The notes: a model not told the origin generated them from the sequence alone. 64,000 bases of DNA from Dendrocalamus latiflorus (GCA_017311315.1 CM029647.1:6084576-6148575); one strand, 5' to 3'; shown: positions 44,105-55,054, counted from the first letter of the stretch. Translations and numbers: made by a program.

Positions 44105-46072
44105 ATGGCGTCTGAGCTGAAGGAGGTGAGGTACGAAGCGGTGGCGTCAGATCCCACGGCGGTCTGGCAAATAGCTACGGTGGCCAACCACAAGGCCGAC
44201 ATGGTTCAACAGCAGAGGGGTGATTTTCAGAAAGTAATGACTGGTTTGCAGGAGAGTATGAACAGAGTGGAAATTTTATTGCAAAGGTTAGCAAATCCTC
44301 AAGCTAGAGTAGTTGAACCGAGAAATATGCAAGATTGGGCTCAATCGGGGAAACTTGAGATGAAAGTGACAAGGAGGATTGAAGACCTGGGGCAAGTAAA
44401 TCTCAACAACACTCAAGGGGTTCACTTGCTCGGCGCACCCGAAGGTAATTTCAACTTCCCTTCTACTGGTTTTTCAGTAGTCGCAACGGGTTGGGAACAG
44501 GACCAATGGCCGAATGATTCTTTGAGAAGAGTAGAGTGGGAGAACCCAAAGGTTCCTGCTACATTAGATGGCTATAGAAAGCTTGTAGTTCCAGTAATAG
44601 AGGAGTATTTTAGTACAGGAGATGTGGAACTGGCAGCTTTTGAGCTAAGGAGTCTTGGATCCGATCAGTTTCACCATTACTTTGTCAAGAAACTCATATC
44701 CATGGCAATGGATCGTCATGACAAAGAAAGAGAAATGGCGTCAGTTCTGTTGTCTGCCTTGTATGCTGATCTATTGAGCTCCTCCAAGATGATTGAAGGC
44801 TTTATGATGCTTCTGGAGTCAACAGAAGATCTAGCTGTTGATATACCAGATGCTATTGACGTCTTGGCTGTTTTCGTTGTACGTGCTGTTGTTGATGAAA
44901 TATTGCCGCCTGTTTGTCTCACTCGAGCCAGAGCACTGCTTCCAGAATCTTTTAAAGGCGTCGAAGTGCTAAGAGTTGCTGAGAAGAGCTACTTGTCAGC
45001 TCCCCACCATGTAGAGTTAGTTGAACGCAAGTGGGGCGGGAGCACTTACTTTACAGTAGAAGAGGCAAAAAAGAGGATCCAGAATATTCTGAGAGAGTAT
45101 ATTGAGAGTGCTGATGACCTGAGCCTTGATACTCCGTCTGCCGTAACTCTTTTTGACAAGCTGGTTTCAATAGCTATATCTGAAGAGTGGCGTGATGCTT
45201 CACTCAGTAAATCTGCTATCCCTGGTGGAACAATAGTTGGCAGGGAGGACAAGAAGCGTTCTCAGGTTGTCCGTATTTGGGATCCCGGGACAGGATCGAA
45301 AAATATGAAATGGCGAAGACATGTACTGACAAAGGATACTGTTGGTTCCGTCAAATTATGGGAGATTACTCGAGGAGCTGTTATTGATGACTTTGGCAAG
45401 GTTCCTTCTGAGGATAAGAAAAAGGAGTTATTTGAGATGGTTAGCATACCTGCCTGGTTTACAATGGATCTTTCCTGTTTACTAACTTCATCTAGTGACG
45501 ATGAGACAAGGGCGCTTAATGCATTGCTTGATGCTTTCGGTTGTGCCTTTCCACTTGAAGATATAGCTACTGCATATTGCATAACAAAGGGTGATGTCAA
45601 CAGAGCTGGGGATTTCTTGACTGACCCTCAACTTTCGATGCCCCAGGGCAATGAAGTTGACCCAAGTGTTGAGACTAATCTTTCCCAGATGGTGAAGGCA
45701 GATGAAGAAAGCTATATAGAGTATTTAAGCCAAACAAGAATGCGTGAAAAGTTGCCAAAGTCCAGTGCTTCATTTGGCATTGTATCCAGCATGTTAGTAA
45801 AAGGATCTGCCAGGGCTACAACACTTGTCAATAGAGCATCAGAAAAAGAAAAACCGCTAAGGGTTGAACTGCCGGAGTACATGCGAGATGATTTTAATGT
45901 GGAAACGGATGAATCTAATTCTGCACCAAAGAGAGAGACTTTGAATAATAGAGATGTTGAGGAGTTTCTATTTTCTATGATTGATGAAGGATTAACTCCT
46001 GATATCATAGTTTTTAGCACCCTCGTTAATGGTCTGTGTACATGTGACAAATGGGAGATGCTCCAAGCCTAA
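44105..46072 (+). CDS. Chimeric 655-codon ORF of captured exons
   Basis: One unbroken frame fuses unrelated protein pieces. Residues 1 to about 150 form a gag-like leader with a helical stretch (DFQKVMTGLQESMNRVEILL). About 155-340 is an MA3 domain pair piece close to MRF1/ECIP1-type translation regulators (AMDRHDKEREMASVLLSALY, AEKSYLSAPHHVELVERKWG). About 375-455 is WDR48-like (RIWDPGTGSKNMKWR, LTKDTVGSVKLWEITRGAV, ELFEMVSIPAWFTMD). About 458-615 is SDE5-like (LLDAFGCAFPLEDIATAYC, RVELPEYMRDDFN). About 617-655 is a PPR motif (GLTPDIIVFSTLVNGLC). Whether the fusion protein is made is unknown. Confidence 0.8.
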   Translation: MASELKEVRYEAVASDPTAVWQIATVANHKADMVQQQRGDFQKVMTGLQESMNRVEILLQRLANPQARVVEPRNMQDWAQSGKLEMKVTRRIEDLGQVNLNNTQGVHLLGAPEGNFNFPSTGFSVVATGWEQDQWPNDSLRRVEWENPKVPATLDGYRKLVVPVIEEYFSTGDVELAAFELRSLGSDQFHHYFVKKLISMAMDRHDKEREMASVLLSALYADLLSSSKMIEGFMMLLESTEDLAVDIPDAIDVLAVFVVRAVVDEILPPVCLTRARALLPESFKGVEVLRVAEKSYLSAPHHVELVERKWGGSTYFTVEEAKKRIQNILREYIESADDLSLDTPSAVTLFDKLVSIAISEEWRDASLSKSAIPGGTIVGREDKKRSQVVRIWDPGTGSKNMKWRRHVLTKDTVGSVKLWEITRGAVIDDFGKVPSEDKKKELFEMVSIPAWFTMDLSCLLTSSSDDETRALNALLDAFGCAFPLEDIATAYCITKGDVNRAGDFLTDPQLSMPQGNEVDPSVETNLSQMVKADEESYIEYLSQTRMREKLPKSSASFGIVSSMLVKGSARATTLVNRASEKEKPLRVELPEYMRDDFNVETDESNSAPKRETLNNRDVEEFLFSMIDEGLTPDIIVFSTLVNGLCTCDKWEMLQA

Positions 46073-46079
46073 AACTGCC

Positions 46080-46352
46080 TTTTCGTTTACAGAATGGTGC
46101 TTGTACTGTTCCGAAGGGAGCTCACCTTTGAGCAGAACCTCAGTCTGTGGGAGGTGATGTGGGCTGATCAGGCAGCGCACCGTGCAGGGATCGCAAAATC
46201 ATCCTGGGAAAAATTGCTGTTAGGAGCCCAAAATTGCTGTTAGGAGCCCCTCCAACGGATGACTTACTACTGAATGCTATTACAGCTGCGGTTGAAGAGG
46301 GTATTGTGCCAGGTGGTGGTGTTGCACTTATCTATGCATCAAAGTGGGTGGA
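46080..46352 (+). pseudogene. TBC RabGAP and CPN60 fragments
   Basis: 46085-46230 reads FRRELTFEQNLSLWEVMWAD then AAHRAGI, the TBC domain of a Rab GTPase-activating protein. It passes directly at about 46255-46265 into NAITAAVEEGIVPGGGVALI (to 46352), the mitochondrial chaperonin 60 motif. Both are short, partly frameshifted, and joined without intron. Confidence 0.78.
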
Positions 46353-47063
46353 TTAATTGCAGAACCTTGATAGTTTGATTCTTAACAACAACAATTTGGT
46401 TGGTGATATCCCTGCCCAGTTGGCTAACTGCCTAAGCTCAAATGCTTGGAAATGGTCGTACAACAACTTTCCTGGGTATGTCCCATTGATAAGGAACTTC
46501 TCGAAATTTCCAATGGAAAGCTTTTGGGGTAATCCAAAGCTGTATGTTTACTGCCAAGACTTAAGCTGTGGGCACTTTCATGGATCAAGAATCAATATTA
46601 CTCAGCCACTTGACAAAAGATCTTACAAGCCAGTACAAGGGCCTCCAAAGCTAGTAATACTCCAAATGGACATGGCTATCCATACCGATGAAGACATTAT
46701 GGGGCTGACAGAAAACTGGAGTGAGAAGTACATCATTGGCTATAGCGCAACAAGTATGGAGTATAAATGTTTGCTCGAGAGCGGCAAAACCATTGCTGTC
46801 AAACAGCTTTATAGTCAGTATAGCCCTAGCCTCCTTGAGTTGGGAAAGAACTGGAGGCAATCAGTAGTATATGGCATAGGAATCTTGTCAGCCTTCACGG
46901 TTTCTCACTCTCTCCTCATGGAAACCTACTTTTCTATGATAACATGGAAAATGGTTCCTTGTGGGATCTTCTTCACGGTCCATCAAAGAAAATGAAATTT
47001 GATTGGGACACACTACTGAAGATCGCAGTCGGTGCTGGACACAAGAGCCTTGCCTCGTCGTGA
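46353..47063 (+). pseudogene. ERECTA-like receptor kinase fragment
   Basis: Spliced fragment of an ERECTA-family LRR receptor kinase. It holds the last LRR (LDSLILNNNNLVGDIPAQLA), the juxtamembrane and kinase start (GPPKLVILQMDMAIHT, EDIMGLTENWSEKYIIGY, KTIAVKQLYSQY), then after 46995 in another frame KFDWDTLLKIAVGAG. The transmembrane segment is deleted between CGHFHGS and the kinase start. The frame 46357-46995 is open for 212 codons. It is clearly from mRNA, since exons are fused. Confidence 0.85.
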
Positions 47064-47827
47064 CCGACTATCAAATCGTGGTTTCCAGTTATAAATACTT
47101 GAGGACAAGTATTGTGCTGAGGGGGAGGAAATGTCAATACCTGGGAGATCTGAAGGGTTAAAACACACAAGTCTGAAGGGGTATGTCATATCTCACGCCA
47201 ACTTCAGTTATTGCGAACGCTCAGGATTTCTTTCCACAATCTTGAAGGGCATCAATGGTCGGGATTGACGTCTGGAAGCGGACCTTATCATTTAAGTAAC
47301 TTTACTTTAAGTAGTTCTTAATGTTCTGTTAATTTAGAGTTATCTGCTGTAATGACGTCTTAGCTGTAATGTCATAATCTGTACGCTGATATATACTCAC
47401 TTGGGAGAAAGAAAGGGATATGCTATTTGCCAACATATCATTTAGTCCTTAGCTGTAGCGTAGCGTAGTATTCCCTGGTTCTCATTACTTTCCCCTTTCT
47501 CCAGATTTCAATCGGTGATTCTTCCCTGGGATTCCTGGTTGTAATTTGGGATGTGACAACACCGCCGCGGCCACGAGCGTGCCCGCCCACCGCCCCGCCG
47601 TGTGAGGTGCGGCCCGGTCCAGGTAGTGCTGGAACGCCCGAGCAGCGTCCGCGTGCCACCGCTCCACCGAGCCGCCGCCGGGAGAGGCCTCCATGGTCGC
47701 CGATTGGGGATTTTGGGAGCGAGTCGGTGGTCTAGGTTTTGTATGCTGGGTCTGCGAGGAGAGGAGTGGTGGTACCTAGCGGAGGATGGGCGGCGCGGGT
47801 GGGCGGCGGAGAAGAGGCGGCGCGGGT

Positions 47828-47847
47828 GGGGGGGGGGGGGGGGGGGG
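47828..47847. repeat. Poly(G) tract
   Basis: An uninterrupted run of 20 G in the captured RER1 5' region. Possible assembly-sensitive site; G-quadruplex potential. Confidence 0.9.
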
Positions 47848-48185
47848 CGGAGTCGCGCGGGTGGGTGGGGGAGAAGAGTCGCACGGGTGGGGGAGAAAAG
47901 AAATCCAACCGGTACGTAGTAGAGGGATTGTGTAATGGCAGTGGTGGGTATTTTTTCATCAACTCCATGAAGAGTTTGAAAACCTTTGTTTGTGGAGTAC
48001 CCCTTGAGGAGCTCCATAAAAAACGTGGAGTTGGCCTCTAACTCCACATTTTTCTTGGAGCGGAGTTTTTGGAGTTAGATCTGTTTGGTTAGCGAAGTTG
48101 GGAGCGGAGCTGGAAAACTTGGAGCGGAGCAGTCCCAAACAGGCCCTTAATCTACTTAAAAGGCTCTGTCTTGGAAAGACACTTC

Positions 48186-48320
48186 TCTTTTGGTTTTTAG
48201 GTTGTTAATGAGAGAAAGTACGGAGTAATAGAAACTCATGTGCGGTCTTAGTCGATATAAATGAAGTTGCTACAATGTATACTTTAATCAACTTAAAGAC
48301 TCTGTCTAGAAAAAACACTT
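48186..48320. repeat. Second unit of host tandem repeat
   Basis: Matches 41042-41137 and continues past the TTTA where the 7-kb element sits in the first unit, so it shows the pre-insertion sequence. Confidence 0.75.
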
Positions 48321-48335
48321 CGTTTGAAAGCTAGT

Positions 48336-48524
48336 TCTTATAGAAAAACTAGAAAGCAACTTTTAAAAACTGAAAAAAAAAGGCCCCATAGCAACCCCCA
48401 AAGCGTAATGGGAAAGCGATATATCGCTGTTCTTATAGAAAAACTAGAGAGCAATTTTGAAAAACTGAAAAAAAAAGGCCCCATAGCAACCCCCAAAGCG
48501 TAATGGGAAAGCGATATATCGCTC
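48336..48524. repeat. 95-bp tandem duplication
   Basis: Units 48336-48429 and 48430-48524, each from TTCTTATAGAAAAACTAGA to GGGAAAGCGATATATCGCT, about 95% alike. Confidence 0.93.
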
Positions 48525-51440
48525 GGCTCGTCCTCACCTCTACTCAATAAATTGCGATATCGCCTTTGCCCCGAGCGATCCCTTTCCCTATGCGAGCAGT
48601 TGTGTCGCTGCATCGGCGACTATTTGCTTCCGCTGTACTGCATCCTCCCCGATGAGGATCCCCCGCAGACCGCAGTCACCTCATCTCTCTCCCATCCTTC
48701 TTCACGGGATGACCTTGAGATGGATTTCACCTAGTGGATTGTGGGGAGGTGGTGGTCATTGGAGTTTGAGGAGGACGAGAAGGTGAAGGGGGCGGGAGAG
48801 GTGGCGGAAGGAGTCCTCGCCAATGACTTTGATGCCCCGCGTAGTCTCGTGTGAGGGGAGCCGCCTCCACCACTGCCACCCCAGATGTGCCCGCCCACCG
48901 GCCGCTCGTTGTCGACAGAGTTGTTGGGGCCAAGAAGATCCAACCCCCTTGCTTCCCGATCCGATTTGGTACAACGTGTGTTCTTCCTCCTCTCACAACT
49001 TCCGCGTGATTTTTTTCCTTTGTTGTTTGAGATCTTTTAAGAGTTCTTGTAGTGATGGGTCTGACTGTGGAAGTGTTTGGTTTCGATCCAAATGGCAGAA
49101 ACTTGAGCCGTTCTTGTGAATTTCATGGTTGAATTAGATTTTTCAGCTTCATGGTTGAATGAGTTGTTCTATATTTGGCCCTATGTAGAAACCTTGTATT
49201 TGAGAGGTACTTTTATGCTTTTTTCAGTAGTAATTTGTATAATTTTTAAAGTGCGATGAATAGCGGGATGAATAGCGGATAGATAATACTTATCTTTTTA
49301 TGTGCTTTGAGATTAATATTACTCTTGTTAGAGAGGAATGCTTAAAAATATTGTAATTGTATTGGTAACCATTCGTCACTCGAACCAAGCAAATGATGTA
49401 ATAAGCAATTCCACCCTTAACTCCCCAGTAAACCGATTCTCTTTTGGTTTATGTTAACAATCCTTGGATCAAACTGAGACGACCTGTGTTTTTACCAAAG
49501 ACAATAACACTAGTCAATGGATTATTATTTGTTTGCCCGATAAAACAATGCTCCAACTAATAATAAGCCTATAAGAGTGTTGCAGGCTTGCAGCAGAATA
49601 GTAATTAGAGACAAAAATTAATATTACATACATATATCCACGTAGGGCTAAGTCTGATATAAAGCCACAAGGGCTTGAATACTACAATATTTAGAAAGAG
49701 AATGGTTCTAACCATCATCCATACAAAGACAAAGACTAAAGTGTAACTATATCTTTCTGTACTCTGGTTCACCAAAACGACTCTCGACCGTCTCCTCCTC
49801 AACTATACAAAGAAGGCATTCATATGGAAGATAAGATAGCCCTTTACTAAATAATTGTGCCTTATATTTGGAAGTTTTAGAAAACAAGCTCATAATTTGT
49901 ATTTCCTTGTTTTTAAATTGGTCTTACGATGCTGGCTAGGAGGTTCATGCCTATTAAGGTTCATTAGAGATATCAATACCGACAAATTTATTGTTTCTTT
50001 ACCTTGTGGTACTACCGTGACATATCATAAATAGATGCTAAACAAATCCTCCTAGCTTCTCCCTTCAAAATAATATAATTGAGGGTCTATGTCTATAGGA
50101 GCCTCACCATTCTCCATATAGAATTTTGTTCGGCTACCCACTCCATAGAAATACTTTCTCCTACTCATGATAACACAATGTCGTTAGCTTTTTAGGTGTC
50201 TAATAGTTGTACTTTGTTGACACAAATGTTCATCCTATTAATTAGTTATTGTTTTAATATTTTGTTGTTTCATTGCACGAATTAATTTACGTAGCGCCCT
50301 GCTGGTCTTGGTTGAGCACTTAGTATTACATAACTATATATATTTTATGGTCTTCCATAATAATTTTCTTTGTTTCCTCGCATGTAGGATCTTGATTGTA
50401 GGCGTTAGAGAAGGGCTTTTACTGAAGTAGACATGGGCAGTTATGTCTATTAATATTTGCTGTATAGAAAATTTAGACACATCTTCCGTATGCTATACAT
50501 AATATGACTAAACTTTTTTTTAACACACCCAATACAACACATAGACGTGCACACACACAACGTCTATGGAAGAGAAATGACTAAGTCACCACCAGCGACT
50601 CATTTGCGATGGACACGTCGTCTCATACTAAAAAAATCCTTCTAAATAAGATATGCAGGGCCAAACCTAGGGTTTGAACTCTGGTAGAATAAAGTACAAT
50701 CACCTTCACTAGTCACCTAAGCAAGATTTGGTTGTTCATAACATGACTAAACTAAACATTTATGACTGCCCTCGATGTAATATATAGCATGCATGGTTGT
50801 ACTTCGATGATACATGTGTTTTGAATACTGCAGGGACAATTCATTTATGGAAAAATGTTTCCATTACCTACGAGTTATTTGAATTACTGGCTCCACAGTC
50901 TTCTGGCTATCTTTCTTGCCCAAGTGCATGGACTTGTGTGCACTCTTGATTGGTTCATCTTACTACAAATTGTTTGCCTCATTTGTATGTATAAACATCC
51001 AAACTCATTCTGTAAGCTATGTTGATTGCAGTAAGGACTTGCTATGCCCAGATATTGCCATGTCATCTTTGTCTCTCTTTTTTTTCTCTCGTGTAGCATT
51101 TAATCAACCGTACAGTTGATCTCTAAGCTCCAATATAGTTTTTATAGAATGCGCACGTTTCTTCAATAAAAATAAAATGATTAATACATGGACGTAGAAT
51201 GGATACAATATAGCTATTTTTAACCATAGCTAATAAAGTGATTAATATACATAAAAATAAAATGATTAATACATGGACGCATTTATAAGAGACCTAAATG
51301 TTTTCCCTTGGATTGCTAGCATATTGTAGCAAAACAAATTTATTGAGACCGAGGAAATAAACATAAAAATATGGAGTATATAAAGGATCGGAAAGGTCGG
51401 TGCTGTTCTTCGTCCCAGTGCAGTGCATTTATTGACCGCA
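48525..51440. other. Intergenic, no gene recognised
   Basis: GC-rich to about 48960, AT-rich afterwards. Near 51165 and 51252 a 28-bp word (ATAAAATGATTAATACATGG) is repeated. No protein-coding exon can be supported. Confidence 0.45.
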
Positions 51441-52249
51441 TGTGTTTAACCACTTCAAACTAACCTTTATTAACCTCAAGCCCCATGATCAGTTAATCGA
51501 CCACTTGTCTCTCTCTCTCTCTCTCTCCTCCTCCTCGTCCACTCGCTCATCCTCCGGCGGCATTCTCCCCATCCGGCGGCGGAGCCCCGACCCCTCGAGC
51601 CACCGTCGTCCGACGCCCGAATTGAACCGGACCCGTGGCTAACCAGCGTTTTTTCCTCTCCCAATGTCCGGCTGCAACGTGGAGATCCATCCGGGCTTGG
51701 ATTGATTTCTTCTTTTGCTGGTAAGGAGCCCTAGCTTTCTTGGATGGATCTGATTGTTCTAAAAATTCTCGATCAAATCCCCAAATCTTCTTTTCTTTCT
51801 CTCCATTTTGTTAGCTGCGGATTTGTTTGCTGCGTGGTACCCTAGTAATTCGATCCGTACATCCATTGTTGGTTCGTTCGATTAGGTTCTTTGGTTGTGA
51901 TCAAAATGGCTGAAAAGCCCGTGGCTTATGGCTGAAAACACTGTAGCTGGCTGAAAAAAGCATTGTAGCTGACAGAGGCTTATTTACCATAATTAAATTT
52001 AAAAAATTTTAAAAATAGAAAAAACATGTTAGCCCATTACGTATAATACAAACAAATACGAGGAAAAAAAGAACCGGTAAAAAAACTCAAAAAAAAGCTA
52101 AAAGTTCAGAAAAAGACGAAATTTATGAATAGTGCAAAAATAAGCTGAAGCCAAAAGCTCAAGCCATTTTGATGACACCACAGGCCTTGGTTCCCAAGTG
52201 CGGGTGTGGTTTATTTTCCAGAAATTTCGGGGGATTCAGCTGAACCCCC
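51441..52249 (+). promoter_or_regulatory. TBL leader: 5' UTR intron, uORF, MITE
   Basis: A probable 5' UTR exon ends at 51720 (CTG/GTAAGG). A fitting acceptor TTATTTTCCAG lies at 52211-52221, giving a 501-bp leader intron before the ATG at 52250. A 13-residue upstream ORF (51664-51705) lies in the first exon. A MITE occupies most of the intron. Confidence 0.5.
51898..52175. mobile_element. MITE, GTGATCGGTTCGGCTGA family, copy 2
   Basis: Same body as 29841-30114 and 56643-56924. Termini TGATCAAAATGGCTGAAAAGC and its inverse (CAAGCCATTTTGATGACA). Confidence 0.8.
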
Positions 52250-55054
52250 ATGCCACACGTTAATTGCGCCCCTGGGAAGAAGGCTCCGGCCGGGGCTGGT
52301 GGAATCCGGCGGTGGCTTTCCACTGTCATCGTGTCGGTGGTGGCTCTGCTGCTGACCCTAGTGGTGATATCGCTGTCGGTGGGCTCGTCTCTGCCTCGGA
52401 CGGCGCTAAATGAATACTTCCCTGTCAAAGCTAATGATCCAAGGAAGCTTTCGTCGGTGCGTACTGATGGGAGCAAGAATGATACTGCCATTGCTGTTCC
52501 ATTTTCGGGGGAAGTGTTGCAGGGTGGCCAGGAACCCTTGGCTGGGCACAATGCCCAGAGTGGCACCATGAATTCAAGCGTAGCGTCTTTGAATACAAGA
52601 GAAAATGATGATAAAGTAGTGGATCCAGTTGTTACCGGTGATACCAGGACGACACACGATGAGGGAACTCTCCCTGTCTCGTCGGATTCGTCCAGTGATT
52701 TTCAAAGGGCTGATCAAGGTGAGTTCCTAGTTCATTTCCCTGTTTGTTTTCTGCACATCATCTTACAGACATGAATGAGATGTTTGTAATGATTTATTAG
52801 ATTTTCATGATAATGACAGATTGACATGTTGTGATTGTACAGGTAGCTGTGATCTATACCACGGGGAGTGGGTTTTTGATTCTTCTGGGCCACTGTACAC
52901 AAACAACTCTTGCCCTGTGATCACACAGATGCAGAATTGCCAGGGAAATGGGCGACCGGACAAGGACTATGAATATTGGAGATGGAAACCTGAACAGTGC
53001 ATCCTCCCACGCTTTGATGCTAGGAAGTTCTTGGAGTTGATGAGAGGCAAGACACTTGCCTTCGTTGGGGATTCAGTTGCTCGAAATCAGATGGAGTCCC
53101 TCCTTTGCATTCTGTGGCAGGTGAGATACTCCACTGGTGCTATTCATGATTGTATGTTGGCAGTTGGCACTATAAATAGTCTACGATTGACAGTAACTTG
53201 ACAATTACTGTTTGGGACCAATTTTATTGACATGGATTTTTTTTTCTGGATTTGATAATTCAAGTACAAAACCCGAGGCCTTTTTATGCATGATTTAGTC
53301 TGAGTTAGGGGGGTTATGGACTTATGGATGACCCATGGTAGGTTTTTTGTAGCTTTCTGATGCTTGCTCATGACAACATTATTTACAATTTCCTTTTTAA
53401 AATGAAAATAGGGTCAAAACTCACCGGCTCTACATAGTTTCTCTGTAAATTGGTGGGAACTATCTGTTTTTTTGGGTAGATTCACTGCGAAGTTGATTGC
53501 TATCCATATTTTGCAACTGTCTTGGCTGATGCTGGACCAGTTACTGGGTTACTTCTGTTATCTTCTGTCAACCAGAAAGGAACCAATACTGTCATCTTGC
53601 ACATTTGATACCATATCACTGTATCTCCAGGAGGCCTGGTTTAGAGTTTACAGTTTAGACATTGCTGTCAGTTCTTTATTTTATCATAGAATGTGCAAGA
53701 ATTTGGGATAAAATCACAAGATCAGCTTATGTGAAAAGCCTATCAAAGTAGCAGACCAGCTGCTGATGTGCAGAAGAATGCGAAATAATTTCCTGAAGTA
53801 CGAAGCAAAATTATTACTCTTTTCATCATGCATTTATTGAAAGGCAACTTGTGCAACCCCACGATACTGATTGTTGTTCTGAACAGTTGAGAACAAATCC
53901 TGACATAGTTTATGGAGAGGGAGCTTTCTGAGTTAGAATTGCTTCAGAGTGTGTACTTTGTCAAGTTATGAGGTCCTCCACGTTTTGGGAAATCTTCTCT
54001 TAGGAAGACTATTACTAAGATTAAAGCAGAAGTAAATTATGCTTTGTTGCTTCCCTTTTCTCATCATGTACGGCGTATTCATCTTTCTACAATAAAACAC
54101 ATCTGAAGGGGCTTTCCTTCCTATACTAGCAGAAATGTCAAGATCAACCTAACAACTTTGCGCTCCTATGTTGAATGTATTTGTAGCTTATGTCATCGAG
54201 CAACATAATAACTGCTTTGTTATCTTGAAGCAATGTGATGTTCTCCTTTTTGGCAGGTAGACACCCCAGTAAACCGTGGCAGCCGCAGGATGAACAAGTG
54301 GATCTTCAGGTCAACCTCAACAACTATCATCCGCATCTGGTCTTCATGGTTAGTACACAGGTCAACTGAAGCTGTGGGGTTTGCTCCTAAGGGTCTTGAT
54401 AAGGTTTTCCTGGATATCCCAGATGAAACCTTCATGGAATTTCTCCCAAGTTTTGATGTGCTCGTCCTCTCCTCTGGACACTGGTTTGCCAAACGATCAG
54501 CCTATATCCTGAACGGCAATGTTGTTGGAGGGCAGCTCTGGTGGCCTCGTCAAGCTGGAAAAATGCAGATCAACAACATTGCTGCTTTTGGTGTCTCTGT
54601 TGAGACTTGCCTAACTGCTGTGGCGACTAACCCAAATTTCACAGGTATAGCTGTTGTGCGCTCATATTCTCCAGATCATTACGAAGGTGGGGCATGGAAC
54701 ACTGGTGGATCATGCACTGGAAAGGTTAAGCCCTTGGATGAGGTGGTGAGGAATGGATTCACAGATACAATGTACGGAAAACAGGTTACAGGCTTCAGAA
54801 AGGCAGTGAAGAATTCTGGGAAGCATGGTTCCAGGTTGAAATTGATGGACATCACTGAACCCTTTGCCTTAAGGGCTGATGGGCATCCTGGTCCATACAG
54901 AAATCCTGACCCAAACAAGAAGACACAAAGAGGGCCAGATGGAAGGCCTCCACCTCAAGATTGTCTACATTGGTGCATGCCAGGACCTGTAGATACATGG
55001 AATGAGATGTTGCTAGAGACTATACGAAGAGAATTCAATGGAGATAGAAGCTGA
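52250..55054 (+). CDS. Trichome birefringence-like (TBL) O-acetyltransferase
   Basis: Golgi type II membrane protein of the TBL/PMR5 family, whose members O-acetylate cell-wall polysaccharides such as xylan. Exons 52250-52718, 52843-53120 and 54257-55054 join in frame to 514 residues. A transmembrane segment (STVIVSVVALLLTLVVISLS) lies at about 24-43. The PMR5 N-terminal region starts at about residue 158 (CDLYHGEWVFD). The catalytic GDS motif (FVGDSVARNQ) is near 232 and the DxxH motif (DCLHWCMPGP) at 484-487. The sequence most resembles the YLS7-like clade by memory. Complete, no lesions. Confidence 0.93.

Larger units (their letters stand above)
43479..47558 (+). mobile_element. Gene-transducing LTR retrotransposon
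   Basis: LTRs at 43479-43906 (428 bp) and 47132-47558 (427 bp), TGTCAATACC..GATGTGACA, differing by one indel and one substitution that I could find, hence recent. Flanked by a perfect 5-bp duplication ACACC (43474-43478 and 47559-47563). PBS TGGTATCAGATC (43909-43920) and purine tract GAGGGGGAGGAAA (47119-47131). The interior has no protease, integrase, reverse transcriptase or RNase H. In their place is a gag-like leader and spliced fragments of about seven host genes. It must have been mobilised by another element's enzymes. Confidence 0.92.
43272..47694 (-). pseudogene. RER1 first exon, split by retrotransposon
   Basis: RER1 is a Golgi membrane receptor that retrieves proteins to the ER. 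The ATG lies at 47692-47694 after a plausible 5' UTR. The reading frame runs 47694-47564, is interrupted by the LTR element 43479-47558, and resumes 43478-43272, ending at a GT donor (TTTTG/GTATAC). The joined exon is in frame for 112 residues: HADAARAFQHYLDRAAPH, FVQGFYVVTYGLGMYLLNLL, SDEFKPFIRRLPEFKF. The family is about 190-200 residues; the remaining exons are missing. It is part of the captured cargo of the 7-kb TIR element. Confidence 0.85.
41138..48146. mobile_element. 7-kb TIR element with captured genes
   Basis: Left end GGGCCTGTTTGAGACTGCTC and right end (inverse) GGGCCTGTTTGGGACTGCTC. Similarity continues for about 50 bp (CCAGTTTTTCCAGCTCTGCTCC). Flanked by TTA (41135-41137 and 48147-48149). 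The flanks join into a sequence that also exists uninterrupted at 48186-48310 (GCTACAATGTATACTTTAATCAACTT), so the empty site is visible. TTA plus this terminus suggests PIF/Harbinger, in a Pack-type arrangement. It carries a BRX-domain fragment and an RER1 exon; a later LTR retrotransposon makes up 4.1 kb of its length. No transposase is recognised. Confidence 0.7.

Noticed and set aside
44105..46072. Reading the 655-codon ORF as an ordinary host gene
   Set aside because: It lies between LTRs with a target duplication and joins unrelated families without introns.
32109..47063. EPFL9 ligand gene and ERECTA-like receptor fragment in the same window as a functional pair
   Set aside because: The ERECTA piece is spliced cargo of a recent retrotransposon, so its proximity to EPFL9 is coincidence.
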